Positions 55,094 to 63,183 are shown, counted from the first letter of the stretch. The stretch: 64,000 bases of DNA from Paenibacillus planticolens (GCF_013141725.1 NZ_WHNZ01000061.1:124001-188000); one strand, 5' to 3'. Numbers and translations are program-made. Notes: generated from the sequence alone by a model not told the origin.

Positions 55094-56146
55094 ATGACAA
55101 CAAAGTGGGTTTGGTCCACTGCCATCGTTTGCTTGCTAGCCGCAGGCTGCGGTGTGCCCAAAAGCAAGCCATACCATGATCAGAGATCCGCGCAAATTGC
55201 GCATGTCGATGAGCAAGAATCAGCAACAGAGGCTAGTCTTGATAATGGCGTATTTGATTTTGAACCTTTGCCAAGCCCAAGGAGTGTGGCTGCACCAACA
55301 CCAACGCCAACGCCTGCTCTTACTCCGCTGGCACCCCTGCAGCCTAAATCAGCACCGACAGCCGTAACGCCTAGCCCGTCACCCAAAACAAATTCAAAGA
55401 AAGCCGCGCATCCGGAAGGATCCGGGTCTAGAAAACCATCTGTACCCGTTCAAAAAAACCAAGGCCAAGTTCGGATTTCCCAGAAAAAGCTTACGCTTTC
55501 CCAGTTGGCTGTGAAATACCCTGACACCTTCAAGCTGCGCGGATCTAGTCAAGAGAAGAAAGTGGCGTTAACCTTCGATGATGGACCTGACACGCGCTTT
55601 ACTCCTAAGGTGCTTGATGCTCTCAAAGCGAACCAAGTGAAGGCAACCTTCTTCGTGCTTGGCTCTCAGGCCAGCTCTCATCCTGATATCATTAGACGGA
55701 TCGTTCGTGAAGGCCATGTCATTGGCAATCATTCCTACAGTCATGCCAATTTACCAACGCTAACGGTAGACAAGTTTCAAAACCAGATTATGAACACGGA
55801 AAATGTGCTTCAAGGTTTAATCGGCTACGCGCCTAAGCTCATCCGCCCGCCTTACGGCGCAATTAATGAGGAACAAGTCCGCTGGGTTGCTGATCACCAT
55901 TATTTGATCGTGAACTGGAACGTCGATTCCCTTGACTGGAAATCGCTCACTTCGGAACAGGTGCTGAACAATATCATGCAGCAAACGAAGCCGGGTTCCA
56001 TCATCCTGCAGCACTCCGGAGGAGCTGCAAGCCAGGATTTGTCAGGGACGGTGCAGGCTATCGGACCGTTGATCGCGAAGCTCAAAGCCGCAGGCTACAC
56101 CTTTGTCACCGTTCCCGAGCTGCTTCACGTTGCAAAAAGCAAATAG
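55094..56146 (+). CDS. Polysaccharide deacetylase lipoprotein (NodB domain)
   Basis: From ATG 55094 (GGAGGG upstream) a 350-residue lipoprotein with lipobox LLAAGC, a Pro/Thr-rich linker (about 55-125), and a NodB deacetylase domain (about 155-345). Catalytic motifs seen are TFDDGPD, HSYSHAN (metal His-x3-His), and RPPYGA; the aspartate in SLDW follows. The domain removes acetyl groups from peptidoglycan or chitin-like polymers. It follows the propeller lipoprotein, read away from it. Confidence 0.92.
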   Translation: MTTKWVWSTAIVCLLAAGCGVPKSKPYHDQRSAQIAHVDEQESATEASLDNGVFDFEPLPSPRSVAAPTPTPTPALTPLAPLQPKSAPTAVTPSPSPKTNSKKAAHPEGSGSRKPSVPVQKNQGQVRISQKKLTLSQLAVKYPDTFKLRGSSQEKKVALTFDDGPDTRFTPKVLDALKANQVKATFFVLGSQASSHPDIIRRIVREGHVIGNHSYSHANLPTLTVDKFQNQIMNTENVLQGLIGYAPKLIRPPYGAINEEQVRWVADHHYLIVNWNVDSLDWKSLTSEQVLNNIMQQTKPGSIILQHSGGAASQDLSGTVQAIGPLIAKLKAAGYTFVTVPELLHVAKSK

Positions 56147-56149
56147 GGG

Positions 56150-56292
56150 CTGTCCCAAAAGTAACTATGATAGATATGGGGGACAGATCCCAAACGGTAG
56201 AAAAAAGCGAATAGTTGCCTGTCAAAGGAGCTAAGCGGCTATATGTGCTTTGCTCCTTTGCTTTGGGATCATAGTTCCCACTCGCTTGCCGA
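56150..56292. repeat. Dispersed inverted repeat, GGGAACTATGATCCC type
   Basis: GTAACTATGATAGATATGGG (about 56161-56180) is a diverged forward arm; GGGATCATAGTTCCCACTCG (56265-56284) is the exact reverse complement of 49373-49392. Between them is AAAGGAGC/GCTCCTTT (about 56224-56259). Confidence 0.75.
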
Positions 56293-56316
56293 AGTTCTCC
56301 TTTTCTATTCCCCAAA

Positions 56317-56351
56317 TTAAAAAGCCACGGAACAAAGTTCCATGACTTTTT
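56317..56351 (-). terminator. Intrinsic terminator overlapping the zur stop codon
   Basis: Minus strand AAAAAGTCATGGAAC pairs with GTTCCGTGGCTTTTT. The stem starts within the last codon of zur. Confidence 0.8.
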
Positions 56352-56811
56352 AATGCTCAATGGGCTTAACCGGCGACGCCGCCGATTTGCAGTCGGAGCA
56401 ATATCCAAATATTTCAAACCGGTGACTCTGCACTTCAAAGCTCTCCGGCAAATCTTTCACTAGCTTCATCGGGCAAAATTCGAACGTCACCGTCTTCTCG
56501 CAGCTCACGCAGATCATATGATGATGATGGTGGGACAAACAGCTCGCCTTGAACTTCAAACCATCTGCCAAATGAAACTGCTCCAACACGCCCATCTCGC
56601 TTAGCAAGCGCAGATTACGATAAACCGTATCAAAACTCACGCCAGGATATTTGACTTTCATGTATTCATAAACGTCTTTCGGCGATAAATAACTGCCTGA
56701 TTCCGCAAATAATGTTGCCAAACTCCTGCGCTGCTCTGTAATTCTCCAGCCTTGCCGGGACATGGCCTTTAGCATCTCGTCAATCGTGTGTGTATGAGTG
56801 CCCACCTGCAT
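56350..56811 (-). CDS. zur: Fur-family regulator, probably zinc-sensing Zur
   Basis: From ATG 56811 (AGAGGGG upstream) a 153-residue Fur protein: winged helix-turn-helix (SPKDVYEYMKVKYPGVSFDT, then VYRNLRLL) and a dimerisation domain with HHHHH and two cysteine pairs (CVSC, CSDC) that would hold a structural zinc. The type (Zur, Fur, PerR) cannot be told by motif alone. Its place behind a COG0523 GTPase favours Zur. Confidence 0.8.
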   Translation of the reverse strand: MQVGTHTHTIDEMLKAMSRQGWRITEQRRSLATLFAESGSYLSPKDVYEYMKVKYPGVSFDTVYRNLRLLSEMGVLEQFHLADGLKFKASCLSHHHHHMICVSCEKTVTFEFCPMKLVKDLPESFEVQSHRFEIFGYCSDCKSAASPVKPIEH

Positions 56812-56891
56812 TACCCCTCTGTCATGAAATGTTCTACTAACATAGTGCAGCAAATTGACCTCCTACGTCAAGTAGCTGATCGGCTCTCGAC

Positions 56892-57938
56892 TTATGATTC
56901 GGCAGCTATGTCGGACATCGCTTCCAGCTTCAGCAGCGCAGAACGAACGGCGTCTTTGGAGAAATTTTCACCAATAAAGACGGCAACGTCGGGCACCTCG
57001 CCTTTTGGCGTTATTTTGACGAAATCCATTTCCCTATAGGCATATTGAAATAAGAACCGGCTAGAAGTATCTGAGAAACTGAGAATTCCTTTAGCGCGGT
57101 ACACTTCTTGCGGAAGCTTGCTGACCAATTCTTCAAAAGCGTTGCTGTCAACTGCCCGCTCAAAAAAGTGCGTATAGGCCATCACATGACTATGTGAATG
57201 ATGGTGATGACTGTCCTGCTCGTGCTGAGCATGATCGTGACCGGCCTCATGGTGTGAGGCATGAGCGTGCTCCGCGTTGGGATGCCCTGTAGAATGTCCG
57301 GCATCTGCAAACGGCGTTTGCCCCTCCTCCTCCAACATTTCAATGAGTCTCATGTCAATTTGACTAAAGACTGTAAAATGTACGGAGGCATGCGGATTCC
57401 ACTCTCGCACAAGAGCATCCACTTCCTGCAGCGCCATTGCCTCCAATAGGTCTGTTTTGTTCAACAGCAGCAAGTTGGCACACCTGATTTGTTCCTTCAT
57501 GAGTCGGTACGTTTTGCCCCGGCTTGTCCGGTTTAGCTCCAGCAATTGTGGAGCATCCACCACCGTAATGACCGCTTTGAGCTCTACGGGAATAACAAGC
57601 GAGGCATCTGTTACTTCATCGATAATTTCCAGCGGATTCGCGATCCCCGTCGATTCAATGAAAATCACATCAGGCTGCTCTCCGGTTACTAACTCATGAA
57701 GAGCTGTCGCCAGATCGCCCCGGCTCGAACAACAGATGCAGCCGCCCAGCAGCTGGGACATGGGCACTTCACTGGCTACCAGCTGCCCATCCAAATTCAC
57801 TTCGCCAATCTCGTTCATGATGACGGCTGGTTTGTGCCCCGCTTCGGTAAAATGATCAATCGCTTTGGTTAGTAAAGTTGTTTTACCGCTCCCAAGGAAA
57901 CCGGATAACACATAAACGGTAACTCTTTTCTGTGCCAT
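56892..57938 (-). CDS. COG0523 (CobW/ZigA-type) metal-chaperone GTPase with His-rich loop
   Basis: The 348-residue GTPase has Walker A GFLGSGKTTL (13-22), the metal-binding GGCICC (65-70), ESTGIANP, NKTD (160-163), a very His-rich loop (about 215-257) and a C-terminal CobW_C domain. COG0523 proteins insert zinc or other metals into client proteins, often under Zur. The His-rich loop points to zinc storage or binding. It follows the 182-residue gene by seven bases and precedes the Fur gene. Confidence 0.9.
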   Translation of the reverse strand: MAQKRVTVYVLSGFLGSGKTTLLTKAIDHFTEAGHKPAVIMNEIGEVNLDGQLVASEVPMSQLLGGCICCSSRGDLATALHELVTGEQPDVIFIESTGIANPLEIIDEVTDASLVIPVELKAVITVVDAPQLLELNRTSRGKTYRLMKEQIRCANLLLLNKTDLLEAMALQEVDALVREWNPHASVHFTVFSQIDMRLIEMLEEEGQTPFADAGHSTGHPNAEHAHASHHEAGHDHAQHEQDSHHHHSHSHVMAYTHFFERAVDSNAFEELVSKLPQEVYRAKGILSFSDTSSRFLFQYAYREMDFVKITPKGEVPDVAVFIGENFSKDAVRSALLKLEAMSDIAAES

Positions 57939-57945
57939 ACCCTTC

Positions 57946-58494
57946 TTACCTCCGTTCCGGTATAACTTCGAAGTTCGTGGATAAAATCGGCCATTTCCCT
58001 ACGTGCTGAACGAGAAACGGAAATAGCTTGACCCATAACAAACTGTTCGTAGGGTCAGTTGGCTTGAGCGGAAGCTCTAAGCGGTCATATAGGATACTCG
58101 CAGCCTCTTGGGCAAGCGCCAAGGCCAGATCCGAGGGAGTAGCTGAGTCTACAGTTCCCAACCGAGGGAGGTAGTGCTGGCTAATCGTTTCCGACAGCCG
58201 GTGTTCGGACAAACTGCTTGAAGCCATCATTTCCCCCATGCCGGAGCTGACAAGGCGAGCAATTTCCGCATCGAAAGCGTAAGGAATACAGTAAATTTCC
58301 AGCGCCAGGGCCGCTATGTAAAATTCTTTGATTAATTCATCTTCTTTCTCTTGGGTTAATACAGGGTCTGTTAAATAAGCGGCAACGGCCGGCTTCATGG
58401 CTTCCCAACCGTTTTCAATACTTTTCATTGTAAACTGCAGCATAGCCGCAGCCAATTCTGCGGGTGTAATTTGTTTCTTTTCTGCATCTTGCAT
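57946..58494 (-). CDS. Unknown protein in the zinc-type operon
   Basis: A 182-residue, mostly helical soluble protein starting MQDAEKKQITPAELAAAMLQ. There is no cysteine-rich or His-rich metal site and no signal peptide. It lies six bases after the metallophosphoesterase and seven before the GTPase, so all four genes probably form one operon. I do not recognise the family. The tight setting suggests a role with the GTPase. Confidence 0.6.
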   Translation of the reverse strand: MQDAEKKQITPAELAAAMLQFTMKSIENGWEAMKPAVAAYLTDPVLTQEKEDELIKEFYIAALALEIYCIPYAFDAEIARLVSSGMGEMMASSSLSEHRLSETISQHYLPRLGTVDSATPSDLALALAQEAASILYDRLELPLKPTDPTNSLLWVKLFPFLVQHVGKWPILSTNFEVIPERR

Positions 58495-58500
58495 GTTAAA

Positions 58501-59664
58501 CTACTCCTCTTCTCTCTCGTTGCTTTTAAAATGAATGATGAGCTCGATAATTTCCGAACGGCTCCCTATGCGAATCGGGGGCCCCCATGTACCGAAACCT
58601 GAAGAAACGATCGCGTGAAGATTTCCCTTCCGCAAGTACCCCCAATCAAGCTCAAAGAGCCTTCTTGTAATCAGGTGGTTCGGGCTGATTTGACCTCTGT
58701 GCGTATGTCCCGAAAGCATGACATCCGCTCCCGCCTCTTCGGCTTTATCTAAGTGATACGGTTGATGGTCCAGAACGATAACAGGCTGAGCACGATCTGT
58801 TCCTTCCATCAGGGCTGCAAGTGATTTCCGTCCCTCGGCCGTCCGTTCAGCTGCCTTGTCTTTGCGGCCTACGATATACAACCGATCTTGGATATGCACG
58901 GTTTCGTCCATGAGTACGCGAATACCGATTTTGTTCATCTGTTCCACGAAGGCAGGAATATGACCGCCGATGTATTCATGGTTGCCAAGTACAGCATAAA
59001 CCCCTAGCGGAGCCTGCAATTCTCGCATTGTCGTACCCATATCATAGCGGATAAACGGTTTAATATCATCATCAATAACGTCTCCTGGCAAAAGAATCAA
59101 ATCCGGCTTTAATTCATGAACATGCCGAACCAGCTTTCGCAGATGACGGTTACCCACAATGGATCCCAAGTGAATGTCAGAGGCAACAGCGATGCGCAGC
59201 TGCTCCCAGTCACCCGCTTTTTTCGGAATCGAAATCTCATACTTTCTTATAATAGGGCTTTGTGCATTGTAGGCACCGCGAATCATGGCAATAGCGAGGA
59301 TCCCGGCATCTATCCATCCCAGAATCGGAATGTATGTATCCGCGGGTACGGATGCCAAATGTAAAATTCCTGCGATCAGGTCTGTCGGCGGCAGCAGCAG
59401 AAAACCGAACTGCATGACGGCCAGCCAGTAAGAACCGATGATTTTTAATACTCTGGACATACCTGCCGGCAGCACTTTGGAACCGGCCCATGCCAATAAA
59501 TACGATAAGGCGACAATCCAGAAGACAACCCAGTATATGCCTGGATGAAACGACGAACCTAGCTGGTTTGACAGAAAAACATGACCGTGCCAGCCAATGT
59601 AACCGTTCAGACCAAAAATAATGGCAAATATGAGGGCAATGCTTAAAACCGTGCGTGTTTTCAT
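58501..59664 (-). CDS. Membrane-anchored calcineurin-type metallophosphoesterase (YkuE/YaeI-like)
   Basis: The 387-residue protein has about four N-terminal membrane segments (1-135) and a C-terminal metallophosphoesterase domain with ASDIHLGS, LPGDVIDDD, GNHEYIGG, and LSGHTHRGQ metal motifs. YkuE of B. subtilis is a related secreted phosphodiesterase. GGAGAG precedes ATG 59664. It opens the operon ending in zur. A metal-dependent phosphatase in a zinc operon is plausible but unproven. Confidence 0.85.
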   Translation of the reverse strand: MKTRTVLSIALIFAIIFGLNGYIGWHGHVFLSNQLGSSFHPGIYWVVFWIVALSYLLAWAGSKVLPAGMSRVLKIIGSYWLAVMQFGFLLLPPTDLIAGILHLASVPADTYIPILGWIDAGILAIAMIRGAYNAQSPIIRKYEISIPKKAGDWEQLRIAVASDIHLGSIVGNRHLRKLVRHVHELKPDLILLPGDVIDDDIKPFIRYDMGTTMRELQAPLGVYAVLGNHEYIGGHIPAFVEQMNKIGIRVLMDETVHIQDRLYIVGRKDKAAERTAEGRKSLAALMEGTDRAQPVIVLDHQPYHLDKAEEAGADVMLSGHTHRGQISPNHLITRRLFELDWGYLRKGNLHAIVSSGFGTWGPPIRIGSRSEIIELIIHFKSNEREEE

Positions 59665-59691
59665 TGTAGCTCTCCTATTCTTTAGGCCCGC

Positions 59692-60372
59692 CTACAGCAG
59701 CAGGCTTAGCGGCTCTATACATAACTCATCATCATTGCGCACATTGCCTACCCGGCTGGACACGGGGTATGCGTACATGCTCTCCGACGGGTACGGCTTC
59801 AGCAGCGGGCGGAGCACTTTCGTGTTCGTTATGCTGCGATTGAGCCAAACCGCTTCCGCTTCCCGCTGTAAAATGACCGGCATGCGCTCATGAATATCGG
59901 CCATCATTTCGTTCGCTTCTGTGGTAATTACGGTGCAGGTAGATAGGCGAGTGCCATCCGGAGCTGTCCATGTGTCATACAGCCCCGCCATGCTAAAGAT
60001 CTCTTTGCTGCGAAGCATAATTCGCATAGGCTGCTTCTGTTTGCCCTCCCCCTTCCAGTCGTAGAAGGAATCCGCCGGAATCAGGCAGCGTTTGCGCTCG
60101 AACGGCTTGCGGAAAGCAGGCTTGTCCGCCAGCGTTTCCGCCCGTGCATTGAGCATCTGATAGCCTAGCTTCTCGTCCTTCGCCCATTCCGGAACGAGTC
60201 CCCAACGCAGTTCGCCAAGCTTATTTTTCTCACCGTCATGCACGATCGCCATAACTTGTTGCCCAGGGGCCACATTGTATTTGGGACTGTATCTCGCAGG
60301 ATATTTGTAGTAGGTATCATACCGCAGCATCAGTTCCTCTAACGTGACGGTAATCGTATAGCGTCCGCACAT
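59692..60372 (-). CDS. yedK: SRAP/HMCES (YedK-type) abasic-site DNA-protein crosslink protein
   Basis: SRAP proteins form a stable crosslink with abasic sites in single-stranded DNA through Cys2. The 226-residue product has the essential MCGRYT start, NARAET (about 77-82), PADSFYDWK in the YEW position (FYDW here), and HERMPVIL near 165. The ribosome site is weak. It lies between the zinc operon and the SOS polymerase operon on the same strand. Confidence 0.93.
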   Translation of the reverse strand: MCGRYTITVTLEELMLRYDTYYKYPARYSPKYNVAPGQQVMAIVHDGEKNKLGELRWGLVPEWAKDEKLGYQMLNARAETLADKPAFRKPFERKRCLIPADSFYDWKGEGKQKQPMRIMLRSKEIFSMAGLYDTWTAPDGTRLSTCTVITTEANEMMADIHERMPVILQREAEAVWLNRSITNTKVLRPLLKPYPSESMYAYPVSSRVGNVRNDDELCIEPLSLLL

Positions 60373-60481
60373 GGCTGCACATCCTTTGCCTCATATGTCC
60401 TAAAGAGCATTTCCCGCTGTCCGGGTTGCTATTCCTCTTCTCCATTATGTGAAAAAGAGATACTCACGTCAATTCGTACAG

Positions 60482-60512
60482 CCCGAGGAGTCGTTCTCCA
60501 GCGGGCTGCGGT
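60482..60512 (-). other. Hairpin after the SOS polymerase operon
   Basis: AGCCCG/CGGGCT with an inner GGAG/CTCC pair. There is no T-run, so it is at most a weak terminator. Confidence 0.4.
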
Positions 60513-60543
60513 TATGCGTTATCTTCTTTTGGTATGTCGTGAT

Positions 60544-61041
60544 CTACGTTTTGTGTTCATCCGTTTTCTTGTACATGCCCGTGAGCAATTGATCAATGTA
60601 TCTGGCTGTTCGCACGCTCATTTCAGCACGCATGTAGTCTTTCGCAATTATCAGCGTGTCTTCATGTCCGCGGCAAACATAGCGGTAATGAATAGCCCGG
60701 TCATTCTTTTCTTCTTCCATCAATTGAATGCTTCTGTTCATCATTTTCGTTTTCGTTTCACTTACGTCGGCTTGAATTTGGGCGGCAAGCGCGTGGGCGA
60801 CGCGTGCATAGAGCTGTCTCAACGTTTCGGCGGATTTTTCGATTTCAACGGCCTTTCTTTTGATCATCCCATGCATCAGGGGCAACAGCACGTAATCTCT
60901 CATAATCCCAATGTCCTCCGCTGTTGGCCGACTTGCCGGGGCAGGCCTGCCGCTGCGTAGATTTTGCAGCGCTTCCCGGTGCTGGGGCAGCATCATTCTG
61001 CTGGATTCCCACAGACCGTTCTTTTCCAGTTTCTTGCTCAT
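60544..61041 (-). CDS. YolD-like head fused to a helical domain paralogous to the 62303 gene
   Basis: The 165-residue product begins like YolD proteins (MSKKLEKNGLWESSRMMLPQ, about 1-27), a family often paired with UvrX-type polymerases. After a short linker, residues about 43-155 align to the small protein encoded upstream of the polymerase: AEDIGIMRDYVLLPLMHGM matches EEDVQIIKEYTLLPILLDM, and later CRGHEDTLIIAKDYMRAEM matches VRGYIHHFTMLRSLVKAEL. The start overlaps the polymerase stop by four bases (ATGA). This domain is not named to my knowledge. Confidence 0.65.
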   Translation of the reverse strand: MSKKLEKNGLWESSRMMLPQHREALQNLRSGRPAPASRPTAEDIGIMRDYVLLPLMHGMIKRKAVEIEKSAETLRQLYARVAHALAAQIQADVSETKTKMMNRSIQLMEEEKNDRAIHYRYVCRGHEDTLIIAKDYMRAEMSVRTARYIDQLLTGMYKKTDEHKT

Positions 61042-62306
61042 TTATAATGCCCCCCGATTTTGAGCGCTCTGTGCTGTGCTTGACCGGCTGTCGTCAGCGA
61101 GGAAGCCCGCACAATCGCTGCGTTGCCGAATCGGTCCTTGATACTGTCCGTTACTTTCTCCAGCGTCCTCGCCTTAATCTGATCCTCAAACAGCGTAAGC
61201 TGATACGTATCATCGTCGACAAACTGGCTTAGCATCACGCCGGCGCGGCGGACAGGCATTGTGTCCCAAAACTTGTAGAAAAGCTTTTTGACGGCTTGAA
61301 ATACGGTTCCAGTATGATTCGTAGGGTCGGGCATCTTCATCTGACGCGAGAAGCCTGTCGGCGCGTCAAACGGACTGCACATGCAGCTGACAGTAACGAT
61401 AGACGCCATATATCCCTTGCGACGGCAATCACGGCACACCTCCTCGGTAAGCTCGAGCAGAATCGTATCCACCTCAGAGGATTCCGCATAGTCCCTTGGA
61501 AGAGTCATCATATGGCCAATCGATTTCGGAGGCGTATCGAACGTACCGGGTGTGACCGGACTATCATCCAGCCCGTTCGCCGTTCGCCACATTACTTCCG
61601 CGTGGATGTCCGATTGCTTGCCAAAACGTGCGCGGAATTTGTCCTTGAGCAGCGGCAGCGGCGTTCTTGCCACATCCCCGATCGTATACATGCCCAGCCT
61701 AGCGAAATGTGCGGTCATGCGCGAGCCGACACCAAACATTTTGCTAATAGGCTGCTTCCATAAGTTTTCCTCTACGGCGGACGGGCGCAGTGTGAAGATG
61801 CCGCTGTCACTCTTTTTAGCCCAAATGTCGGTTGCGATCTTCGCCAGTATTTTATTCGAACTGATGCCGATGCGCACCTTCACTCCCGTTTGCTGCAGCA
61901 CCTTTCGCTGGATGGTCATCGCAATCGTATCCGGGTCGCCGAAAATAGGCAAGCTTGCCGTAACGTCCAGAAACTGTTCGTCAATACTGAAAACCTCAAC
62001 AAGATCGGTAAATTCTTCGTATATTTTGGTAATCATCAGCGAAACATCAATGTAATGCTGCATCCGCGGACGCATAACGACCAGATCGGGACATTTCTTG
62101 AGCGCTTCACCCAGCCGCTCGGCCGTGGAAACGCCAAATTTTTTGGCAATGGGACAAGCCGCTAGAACAATGCCGGATCTCATAGCAGGGTCGCCTGCGA
62201 CCGCTACCGGTTTATCCCTGCAACCCGGATGATCCGCTTTCTCTACGCTTGCGTAGAAGCTCTGACAATCCGCTAGGAATATCGTCCGCTCCTTTCCTTT
62301 GCTCAC
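61038..62306 (-). CDS. Y-family translesion DNA polymerase (UvrX/DinB type)
   Basis: The 422-residue protein has the two catalytic carboxylate motifs FLADCQSFYASVE (Asp13) and VFSIDEQFLDV (Asp109-Glu110), the helix-hairpin-helix (FGVGSRMTAHFARLGMYTIG), a little-finger domain, and a sliding-clamp motif QLTLF (about 369-373). This is the UvrX group of B. subtilis, DNA-damage-induced error-prone polymerases. The GTG start overlaps the upstream gene's stop (GTGA). It lies in an operon behind two LexA boxes. Confidence 0.93.
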   Translation of the reverse strand: MSKGKERTIFLADCQSFYASVEKADHPGCRDKPVAVAGDPAMRSGIVLAACPIAKKFGVSTAERLGEALKKCPDLVVMRPRMQHYIDVSLMITKIYEEFTDLVEVFSIDEQFLDVTASLPIFGDPDTIAMTIQRKVLQQTGVKVRIGISSNKILAKIATDIWAKKSDSGIFTLRPSAVEENLWKQPISKMFGVGSRMTAHFARLGMYTIGDVARTPLPLLKDKFRARFGKQSDIHAEVMWRTANGLDDSPVTPGTFDTPPKSIGHMMTLPRDYAESSEVDTILLELTEEVCRDCRRKGYMASIVTVSCMCSPFDAPTGFSRQMKMPDPTNHTGTVFQAVKKLFYKFWDTMPVRRAGVMLSQFVDDDTYQLTLFEDQIKARTLEKVTDSIKDRFGNAAIVRASSLTTAGQAQHRALKIGGHYK

Positions 62307-62674
62307 CGTAATCCCCCCCGCATATTCATCAGCGTAGTCATCAGTTCTGCCTTGACTAAGCTGCGCAGCATCGTGAAATGATGGATGTAGCCCCTAACTT
62401 TGTACTCTACGTTAATACCTAATGAATTCATTTCGGTATGGATCACTTTAATATCCCTTTTCTTCATAACGCTCTTAATGCTTTGTAATTGAGGATAAAT
62501 GGCGGTCTCCACCTCTCTGAGGTAAAAAAGAATATGATTGTACACAATTTTATCCTTATAGACCTTAAGTTCCTCCATGTCCCTTGCCAACATATCGAGC
62601 AAAATGGGCAGCAGCGTATACTCCTTAATAATTTGAACATCCTCTTCTGTCTCAATTCTTGCATGAACACTCAT
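62303..62674 (-). CDS. Small helical protein preceding the SOS polymerase
   Basis: From ATG 62674 (GGTGGTGA upstream) 123 residues, mostly helical. EEDVQIIKEYTLLPILLDML, with YLREVETAIYPQLQSI later and KVRGYIHHFTMLRSLVKAEL at the end, is paralogous to residues 43-155 of the protein on the other side of the polymerase. It is the first gene of the operon and the closest to the LexA boxes. Function unknown; a polymerase accessory or regulator is a reasonable inference. Confidence 0.65.
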   Translation of the reverse strand: MSVHARIETEEDVQIIKEYTLLPILLDMLARDMEELKVYKDKIVYNHILFYLREVETAIYPQLQSIKSVMKKRDIKVIHTEMNSLGINVEYKVRGYIHHFTMLRSLVKAELMTTLMNMRGGLR

Positions 62675-62692
62675 ATTTTTCACCACCATATG

Positions 62693-62706
62693 CGAACATA
62701 TATTCG
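62693..62706 (-). promoter_or_regulatory. LexA (SOS) box 1
   Basis: CGAACATATATTCG on the plus strand (CGAATATATGTTCG on the minus strand) matches the Firmicute SOS consensus CGAACATATGTTCG in 13 of 14 positions. It lies 18 bases upstream of the first gene's ATG, at or just after the likely transcription start. Confidence 0.85.
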
Positions 62707-62723
62707 TGTTACTTATTATATAC

Positions 62724-62737
62724 CGAACACGTATTCG
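62724..62737 (-). promoter_or_regulatory. LexA (SOS) box 2 within the promoter
   Basis: CGAACACGTATTCG (plus) is a second near-consensus LexA site. Read on the minus strand it sits between TTGCAT and TATATA, which are 17 bases apart, so LexA would block the polymerase directly. Confidence 0.8.
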
Positions 62738-62778
62738 TTATGCAAGTGGTTTTTTTAGGAAGCAAGGATAAACGACTT

Positions 62779-62797
62779 CGTCGTCCTTTGAGGACGA
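62779..62797. other. Hairpin upstream of the SOS promoter
   Basis: TCGTCC-TTTG-AGGACGA stem; no T-run. Its role is unclear. Confidence 0.3.
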
Positions 62798-62831
62798 GCG
62801 CGTTTGTCAAGGTAGATGCGAAGCAAAAGTA

Positions 62832-62885
62832 TAAAAAAATACCGCCTGACCAGGTCGTTGAGACCCTGCAGGCGGTATTTTTATC
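62832..62885. terminator. Strong terminator-like hairpin after the SpoVIF-like gene
   Basis: AAATACCGCCTG/CAGGCGGTATTT is a 12-bp stem with T-runs on both strands. It lies five bases from the stop of the 62890 gene and can stop it on the minus strand. Confidence 0.85.
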
Positions 62886-62889
62886 TGGC

Positions 62890-63183
62890 TTATCGAAACA
62901 TGGCCCATAGTCTGATCAGGTGAAAAGCGTTGGAGGGATCGATTTTTTGGCTAAGAACGAACTCCAGCACTTGATTCGCTTGGCTTCCGGTCAGCTTCTC
63001 GCCGAGAATTCCGGCGGCAAGCCCGATCAGGCGCGTGACCTTCGTGCGATTTTGCAAATCGGCTTTCGTAACGCCTTGAAGCAGCATGGTTATGCGTTCC
63101 TTGACCTCTGGGTTTTTCAATTTGAATTTGACCCGCTCAATCAACGCAGGCTCGATGCCGTACTGCTGGTAGCTCATGCTCAT
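62890..63183 (-). CDS. Stage VI sporulation protein F-like protein
   Basis: A 97-residue helical protein, YQQYGIEPALIERVKFKLKN and GVTKADLQNRTKVTRLIGLA then VLEFVLSQKIDPSNAFHLIR, ending LWAMFR. The pattern is that of the Paenibacillus proteins usually labelled SpoVIF, a late spore-formation factor. GGAGGTACG precedes ATG 63183. I rely on pattern memory and keep the name provisional. Confidence 0.6.
   Translation of the reverse strand: MSMSYQQYGIEPALIERVKFKLKNPEVKERITMLLQGVTKADLQNRTKVTRLIGLAAGILGEKLTGSQANQVLEFVLSQKIDPSNAFHLIRLWAMFR

Noticed and set aside
62742-62912. A plus-strand 56-codon frame, MQVVFLGSKDKRLRRPLRTS to SGLSKHGP
   Set aside because: No ribosome site before the ATG, and it runs through the strong terminator stem at 62832-62885 and the LexA box region.
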